DNA from: Glycomyces salinus | Lineage (GTDB): Bacteria; Actinomycetota; Actinomycetes; Mycobacteriales; Micromonosporaceae | Length of the DNA stretch: 64,000 bases | Assembly (NCBI RefSeq): GCF_016428645.1 | Contig: NZ_JAELXW010000006.1 | Span: forward strand, 116,297-180,296 | Direction: 5' to 3' | In this document: positions 59,943-64,000 of the stretch, in pieces | How the letters are laid out: every line of letters starts with the position of its first letter | Numbering within the stretch: the stretch's first letter is position 1 | Notes under the pieces: model-generated | Seen by the model: the letters and a program-made list of their open reading frames with translations, nothing else | Database searches by the model: none | Told to the model about the DNA's origin: nothing | Program-made: the position numbers and the translations under genes

Positions 59943-60542
59943 ATGTCTTCGATCGATGAGTTCAGCGCCGCCATCGGCGCGGCAGCCGAGGCCGTCGAAT
60001 CCGTCATTACCGCGACCAGCAGCGCGAAAGCCTCCGGCGATGAGTTGTCCGGGCAACTGGCGCAGTTGGGCTTGGAGGGCAAGACCAACCAGATCAACGC
60101 CGTCGGTCAGCGGCTCGAATCCGAAGCACTCGCCGCAGCAGCACAACTGCAGGAACTGCTCAGCGAGATCCAGCAGCAAGCCGAAGCAACTCGCGGTTTA
60201 CAAGGCGCACCGAGGGCCGGCACCAACGCCGGGGCCAGCAGCCCGGCACCACCCGAAACCACCGCTCCATCACCAGAGTCTTCGAGCGGACCGATGGCAC
60301 CGCGCGAGATCGGTGGCCGGCTCTATTCGATTCACGCACAAGAGCGCATGGCCGATCCCACCCGCAACGTCTCGGCACCAGAGATCGAGCGGGCGATCAC
60401 GGATGGGAAGAATCGGCCCGGCACGCGGCCTGGCACGATTGATTACTATGACGCCGAGGCGAAGATCCACGTTGTGACCAACACGGCCGGAGACGTCGTC
60501 ACCGTCCGGCGACAGTCGAGAACCCCAGGATGGGCGAGGTAA
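59943..60542 (+). CDS. Putative polymorphic toxin with DUF4258-like C-terminus
   Basis: A 199-residue protein. Residues 1-85 form a helical, WXG100-like hairpin (SSIDEFSAAIGAAAEAVESVI...LAAAAQLQELLSEIQQQAEA) without WXG. A Pro/Ser/Thr linker (about 88-118) follows, then a compact domain (125-199) with YSIHAQERMADPTRNVSAPEIERAI, His131 and Arg135, and VVTNTAGDVVTVRR, resembling DUF4258/BECR-fold RNase toxins. The overlapping downstream gene fits an immunity protein. The target, probably RNA, is inferred. Confidence 0.65.
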   Translation: MSSIDEFSAAIGAAAEAVESVITATSSAKASGDELSGQLAQLGLEGKTNQINAVGQRLESEALAAAAQLQELLSEIQQQAEATRGLQGAPRAGTNAGASSPAPPETTAPSPESSSGPMAPREIGGRLYSIHAQERMADPTRNVSAPEIERAITDGKNRPGTRPGTIDYYDAEAKIHVVTNTAGDVVTVRRQSRTPGWAR

Positions 60543-60838
60543 TGGACACTACCCAGGAACGCGTGCGCGCATCGATCCGCGAGGCCATCGAGAAATACCG
60601 GTCCGGCACGACCACCCTGAACGACCTCGTCGGGAGCCTACTGCCCATGCTCGAAGAGTTGCAGCCCGAGGAGGTTTGGGATAAGGCCTACGAGCTCTAC
60701 AACGAGCTCGACACCTACTACGGCTTGCTCGCCACGGGCGAGGTGGTGCAGCGGCACGGCCGCGACTTCCCGCTCACTTCAGACCAGCGAGCTGAGGTCG
60801 ACCGCATGCTCGGCGGTATCGAGGAACTCCTCACCTAA
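60542..60838 (+). CDS. Putative cognate immunity protein
   Basis: A 98-residue acidic, mostly helical protein (VRASIREAIEKYRSGTTTLNDLVGSLLPMLEELQPEEVWDKAYELYNELDTYYGLLATGEV). The ATG at 60542 overlaps the toxin stop by one base (TAATG), tight coupling typical of toxin-immunity pairs. A similar acidic, helical character is common among immunity proteins of BECR-fold toxins. No family name is certain. Confidence 0.6.
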   Translation: MDTTQERVRASIREAIEKYRSGTTTLNDLVGSLLPMLEELQPEEVWDKAYELYNELDTYYGLLATGEVVQRHGRDFPLTSDQRAEVDRMLGGIEELLT

Positions 60839-60903
60839 TCACCCGGTTCGCTACCGGCACACGGTGCCGCCAATGTCAGGTTTCGTCTGGGTTCTGAAGC
60901 AAT

Positions 60904-62754
60904 TCACGGTGCGGCGGGCGGCGGTGTCTCGGCGGTGCGTATTAGACGGCTCCGTCTCGGATCCGTAGGGATTGGCTCCAAGACCCAACCATCAGGAAAC
61001 TGGTGCGGGACCGTCTCCAGGAAGGTCGCGCCCCGGAAGACCATGATGCTGTCGAAGGTCACGTCCCGGAAGTCCGCGCCGCCTTCGAAGCTCGCGAGCT
61101 GAAAGTGCGCGTCGCCCGTGAAGGTCGCGCCCTGGAGGACTGTGTGGCCGGTGAAGGTCGAGCCCCAGAAGTTCGCGCCGCCTTCGAAGCTCGCGAGCTG
61201 AAAGTGCGCGTCGCCCGTGAAGGTCGCGCCCTGGAGGACTGTGTGGCCGGTGAAGGTCGAGCCCCAGAAGTTCGCGCCGCCTTCGAAGCTCGCGAGCTGA
61301 AAGTGCGCGTCGCCCGAGAAGGTCACGTCCCAGAAGTCCGCGACGCCGGGGAAGGTCGCGCCCCGGAAGACCGAGAGGCTGGCGAAGGTCACGTCCCGGA
61401 AGTCCGCGCCGCCTACGAAGCTCGCGAGCGGAAAGTGCGCGTCGCCCGTGAAGGTCGCGCCCGGGAGGACTGTGTGGCCGGTGAAGGTCGAGCCCCTGAA
61501 GTTCGCGCCGCCTTCGAAGCTCGCGAGCTGAAAGTGCGCGTCGCCCGTGAAGGTCACGTCCCAGAAGTCCGCGTCGCCGGTGAAGGTCGCGCCCCGGAAG
61601 ACAGCGTCGGCACTGAAGGTCGCGCCCCGGAAGTCCGCGCCGCCGCCGAAGGTCACGTCCCAGAAGTACGTGGCACTGGTGAAGGTCGCGTCCCGGAAGT
61701 CTGCGCCGCCGCCGAAGGTCACGTCCCGGAAGAACGCGGCACTGGTGAAGGTCACGTCCCAGAAGTCTGCGCCGCCGGTAAAGGTCGCACTCTGGAAGAA
61801 CGCGGCACTGGTGAAGGTCACGCCCCCGAAGTCCGCGCCGCCGAAGGTCACGTCCCGGAAGTCCGCGCCGCCTTCGAAGCTCGCGCCCCCGAAGTCCGCG
61901 CCGCCTTCGAAGCTCGCGCCCCCGAAGTCCGCGCCGCCGCCGAAGGTCACGTTGATGAAGTCGGCCCAGGTCAAGTGGCAGCCTCTGAACAGGAGGTTGT
62001 CGAGCCGGGCGTTTCGCAGGTTCAGGCGGGAGTGTTCCCAGTAGAGGTCTTCCCTATTGGGATTCAGGTGGCGCTGCATGATCTCCTGGGCGATCAGGCG
62101 TACCTCGCGTTCTCCCTCGTCAGTGGTGGCTTCGGCGGGTGGGGGGCCGACGGGTTCGAACTGGCGAGCCGGAAGCGGTGCGCTCGGCTCGGTGCTTGTG
62201 GGCGTGTAGGGCAGCCGGAGATAGGAGCAGATCTCGTCCAGAACGACTTGCCGGAGGTCGGTGTGCTGTTGGCCGATGCGTTCGAGGTTGTGGAGTCCGC
62301 CGATGCGGACGGCGGGATTGTCGGAGCCGAGTTGCTCGACGGCGCGAATGCGCGCGTCGGTGATCCGGCGTTGAAGCGCGTCGTCCTCGGTGTTAGCGGT
62401 GGACCGCTCGTGGTGTTGCTGTCGGCGCAGAGCCAGGATCAGGCCAGCGATCGCGACGAACCCCGCACCGGCCGCGAGTGCGTTTCGGCGGGCTTCGGCC
62501 CGCATCTGCGCGATCGCAAGCTCCCGGTCGGTGTCCTGGCTCGCGGCATCCTGGGAACTCTGGCTTGTCTCGGTGGTCGCGGGCGGGGTATCAGGGATGG
62601 GTGCGGCGAGGATGAGATAGGAGACGTAGATTGCCACGAGGATGAAACCAATGGCGACTACGGCGATCACGGCGGTTCGTATGTTGCTCGACTTCGCGAA
62701 TGCGCGAACGCCGCCTTGGGGCGGTTGAGGGGGCATCTTCCCAGGGTAGGGCAT
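60904..62754 (-). CDS. Membrane-anchored pentapeptide-repeat protein
   Basis: A 616-residue protein. Two membrane helices (about 26-50 and 92-108), a linker with VRIGGLHNLERIGQQHTDLRQVVLDEICSYLRLPY (about 150-185), then a long array of pentapeptide repeats (about 258-590) with the pattern xxFxxADFxx, such as GGADFRDVTF and GGANFWGSTF. The array forms a right-handed quadrilateral beta-helix. The linker is typical of actinobacterial relatives; the function is unknown. Near-identical internal DNA repeats suggest recent expansion. Confidence 0.88.
   Translation of the reverse strand: MPYPGKMPPQPPQGGVRAFAKSSNIRTAVIAVVAIGFILVAIYVSYLILAAPIPDTPPATTETSQSSQDAASQDTDRELAIAQMRAEARRNALAAGAGFVAIAGLILALRRQQHHERSTANTEDDALQRRITDARIRAVEQLGSDNPAVRIGGLHNLERIGQQHTDLRQVVLDEICSYLRLPYTPTSTEPSAPLPARQFEPVGPPPAEATTDEGEREVRLIAQEIMQRHLNPNREDLYWEHSRLNLRNARLDNLLFRGCHLTWADFINVTFGGGADFGGASFEGGADFGGASFEGGADFRDVTFGGADFGGVTFTSAAFFQSATFTGGADFWDVTFTSAAFFRDVTFGGGADFRDATFTSATYFWDVTFGGGADFRGATFSADAVFRGATFTGDADFWDVTFTGDAHFQLASFEGGANFRGSTFTGHTVLPGATFTGDAHFPLASFVGGADFRDVTFASLSVFRGATFPGVADFWDVTFSGDAHFQLASFEGGANFWGSTFTGHTVLQGATFTGDAHFQLASFEGGANFWGSTFTGHTVLQGATFTGDAHFQLASFEGGADFRDVTFDSIMVFRGATFLETVPHQFPDGWVLEPIPTDPRRSRLIRTAETPPPAAP
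61081..61315. repeat. 99-bp tandem repeats within the pentapeptide gene
   Basis: Two full copies of a 99-bp unit (33 codons, starting at 61081 and 61180) plus part of a third from 61279, apparently identical. A related copy occurs near 61505. 99 bp keeps the reading frame, so recombination between units could change coil length without breaking the protein. Confidence 0.85.
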
Positions 62755-62782
62755 ATCTAGGAACCGGACTGTTCAAGCGCGC

Positions 62783-63061
62783 TTACCGGTCGGTCTGAGA
62801 ACCTGCAGAGAGGTCTTGGAACATCGACTCCAGATCGAATTCGCCGTCCCGGACGCCTTCGAGGAATGCGTCCCATTCCTCGGGGGTGTAGATGAGGATG
62901 ACACCTTCGGGTTGATCCGCGAGCCGTAGACCGATCAGGCCGTTCTCGCCGTAACCGATCTCGAGCGTGCCTTCAGCACCGCTGACGGTCGGCGTCCGCT
63001 TCCACTTGGCGGTGGCGGGGTCGAATTCGCCTTTGAGCGGGTGATCTCGCATATCTACCAC
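62783..63061 (-). CDS. DUF397-like protein
   Basis: A 92-residue protein with a DUF397-like tail: TLEIGYGENGLIGLRLADQPEGVILIYTPEEWDAFLEGVRDGEFD, following a loop KWKRTPTVSGAEG in place of the usual WRKSSxS. The start is GTG 63061, with ATG 63052 as alternative. No XRE/DUF5753 gene is beside it; the nearest is at 56.1 kb. Possibly an orphan regulator. Confidence 0.7.
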   Translation of the reverse strand: MVDMRDHPLKGEFDPATAKWKRTPTVSGAEGTLEIGYGENGLIGLRLADQPEGVILIYTPEEWDAFLEGVRDGEFDLESMFQDLSAGSQTDR

Positions 63062-63161
63062 GAGTTCCAGGGTACGTCCCAGCGACGAGACCCATTAGGC
63101 ATGGCGGTGGAGAGCCACCGTCACGGTGAACCTCCACCATGCCGGTGGGCCTCCGTCTCGA

Positions 63162-63395
63162 TTATCTGAGGTCGAGGTGGCCGATGTCGCTCGCCTGCAT
63201 GAAGGTGCCGACGTTGCCGTGGACGTTGTTCTGGAACTTCGGGTTGGTCTTCGGTGGTTCGAAGGTGAAGCCGCCCGTATCGGAGCGGGTGACCTTCCAT
63301 CCTTCGATCGTCACGGGGCCGTCTCCGGGCCGAACCTCACGGGTTACCTCACCAATTGTGACGTTGGGGCCATCGGTGCTGATGGTGGGAAGCAT
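63162..63395 (-). CDS. Small protein with amyloid-signalling-like C-terminal motif
   Basis: A 77-residue protein. The N-terminal 50 residues are beta-rich (NVTIGEVTREVRPGDGPVTIEGWKVTRSDTGGFTF). The C-terminus FQNNVHGNVGTFMQASDIGHLDL resembles the G-V-x-G-x-x-x-Q-A-x-D-I short motifs described as bacterial amyloid signalling sequences. GGAGG lies 11 nt before ATG 63395. A perfect palindrome just upstream may be its operator. Confidence 0.5.
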   Translation of the reverse strand: MLPTISTDGPNVTIGEVTREVRPGDGPVTIEGWKVTRSDTGGFTFEPPKTNPKFQNNVHGNVGTFMQASDIGHLDLR

Positions 63396-63422
63396 AGGGG
63401 GATCGTCCTCCGCATGTTGAAC

Positions 63423-63438
63423 TGTCGGGTACCCGACA
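63423..63438. promoter_or_regulatory. 16-bp perfect palindrome, probable operator
   Basis: TGTCGGGTACCCGACA lies 28 bp upstream of ATG 63395. A dimeric regulator site is likely; a -10 box is not obvious. The 63439-63752 stretch holds no supported gene; two copies of GACTCAAATC about 12 bp apart occur there near 63635-63658. Confidence 0.5.
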
Positions 63439-63752
63439 ATATCGGATCTGCGAACTTCGTGGGGCAGCCGCAGCAACAGGCACGGTCAAACCTGACGAAC
63501 CCGCACATCGACGCCGTATGTGGCTTGAATCATGTCGCCAGGCCGGGCAGGATGACTCCAGGGAATTGCCCACAACTAGACAAAACCCCCTTGTTCCATA
63601 GTAGATAAGAATTTTCAAGTCTACTTCCAGGGCCGATGACTCAAATCTGACTCAAATCCGGTACCAACGGGCTCCTCGGGCCTGCGAGGACATCGGGACT
63701 AGTCACTACATAGGTGAACTGCCGATCGTCCCCGATTGCCCGATGGGGACAG

Positions 63753-63801
63753 AAAAGCCCCAGACCAGAAAACCATGAATTTGGGTTCTGACCTGGGGTT
63801 T
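63753..63801 (-). terminator. tRNA-Ile terminator
   Basis: Read on the minus strand, AAAACCCCAGGTCAGAA pairs with TTCTGGTCTGGGGCTTTT except for a few bulges and is followed by TTTTCTG. It begins right after the encoded CCA. Confidence 0.75.
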
Positions 63802-63878
63802 TGGTGGGCGTACCTGGACTCGAACCAGGGACCTTTGAGTTATCAGCTCAACGCTCTAACCGCCTGAGCTATACGCCC
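63802..63878 (-). tRNA. tRNA-Ile (GAT) with encoded CCA
   Basis: Acceptor GGGCGTA pairs with TACGCCC; anticodon stem TTGAG/CTCAA around loop CTGATAA gives GAT; T-arm CCTGGTTCGAGTCCAGG. CCA is encoded at 63802-63804. It marks the right side of the accessory DNA. Confidence 0.96.
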
Positions 63879-63932
63879 GTGCTTGTGTTCTTCAGTTGTC
63901 CGGGGCCGGATAGACCTCAGAGTTATCAGCTC
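63837..63932. repeat. 13-bp direct repeat of the tRNA-Ile anticodon segment
   Basis: GAGTTATCAGCTC occurs in the tRNA gene (63837-63849) and again at 63920-63932 upstream of it, 83 bp away. It is a candidate remnant attachment site or partial tRNA duplication. Confidence 0.6.
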
Positions 63933-64000
63933 CGTGCCACGTGCCGTGTGTCATCACCCGAGTCCCGAGACCGTCAACAAACCCCTGCGACACGGTCAAT

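Larger units (their letters stand above)
24725..63801. mobile_element. Composite accessory island with conjugative (ICE-like) module
   Basis: Between tRNA-Glu and tRNA-Ile nearly all genes are accessory: a T4SS-type transfer operon with a divergent wall hydrolase, excisionase-like and XRE control genes, an insertion sequence, a lanthipeptide cluster and toxin-like genes. The ends are inferred from the tRNA genes, not from matched att repeats. Internal tRNA-Ser at 51.4 kb means it may be two adjacent islands. No integrase or relaxase was recognised, so it may be decayed or only partly contained here. Confidence 0.45.

Noticed and set aside
61081..61315. Repeats as a CRISPR-like array
   Set aside because: The 99-bp units are contiguous, in frame and without unique spacers; they encode pentapeptide repeats.
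61003..62760. 585-codon plus-strand open frame opposite the pentapeptide gene
   Set aside because: It arises from codon bias of the repeats on the other strand; the residues are repetitive Arg/Glu/Val/Ala without domain structure, while the minus frame has clear membrane helices and pentapeptide repeats.

Overview
The window is high-GC, densely coded actinobacterial DNA. The tmRNA-smpB-M23 hydrolase-ftsX-ftsE-prfB run, the ppx/DUF501/FtsB-like/enolase run, an XRE-DUF397 pair, and frequent ATGA/GTGA gene overlaps with GTG starts all fit a filamentous-type actinomycete. A Glycomyces/Stackebrandtia-like lineage is possible but cannot be proven from the sequence alone.

Positions 1 to about 24.7 kb look like core chromosome. 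In order they hold: the start of a secreted CE1 esterase with a CebR-like operator; an aldo/keto reductase; a CorA channel; a four-gene FecCD-type ABC importer plus MFS operon behind a Fur/Zur-like 7-1-7 box; an ArsR-controlled SRPBCC/ArsR/VOC operon with a very clear promoter-operator; tmRNA and smpB; a coiled-coil M23 hydrolase with ftsX and ftsE; prfB, whose codon-reading tripeptide is SKY instead of SPF; a PadR regulator; a divergent Ser/Thr kinase and PP2C phosphatase; a lipoprotein; TetR with a membrane protein; a nested-palindrome intergenic element; ppx-DUF501-FtsB-like; enolase; a lipoprotein; and tRNA-Glu(CTC).

From about 25.0 to 43.2 kb the DNA is accessory and conjugative. A minus-strand operon encodes a pilin-like protein, a VirB8/TcpC-like protein, a VirB6-like protein, an SCO6880-like protein, a VirB4-like ATPase, a VirD4-like coupling protein, a DUF4913-like protein, a double DnaB-N-terminal-domain protein and an ASCH-domain fusion. 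A divergent VirB1-like transglycosylase/M23 hydrolase faces it. Next come an AT-richer HEPN-like gene, two Nudix genes (one frameshifted), a 1.3-kb ISAs1-family insertion sequence, an excisionase-like HTH gene and an XRE repressor with its operator on its own start codon. A near-copy of that operator sits inside the transfer operon. No integrase or relaxase was recognised.

From 43.4 to 55.65 kb a minus-strand block carries a class I FxLD lanthipeptide cluster: a 51-residue precursor, a PIMT-type methyltransferase, a full-length LanB dehydratase, a LanC cyclase, a stand-alone SpaB_C-like protein and an APH-like kinase. With it come an HD phosphohydrolase, a sulfotransferase, an embedded tRNA-Ser(TGA) and eight small proteins behind a structured leader. 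From 56 to 63.8 kb lie an XRE/DUF397 pair, a TauD-like oxygenase, a Nudix hydrolase, a zinc-ribbon/HTH/TPR regulator, a toxin-immunity-like pair, a membrane pentapeptide-repeat protein with 99-bp DNA repeats, a second DUF397-like protein, a 77-residue protein ending in an amyloid-signalling-like motif, and tRNA-Ile(GAT) with a duplicated anticodon segment beside it.
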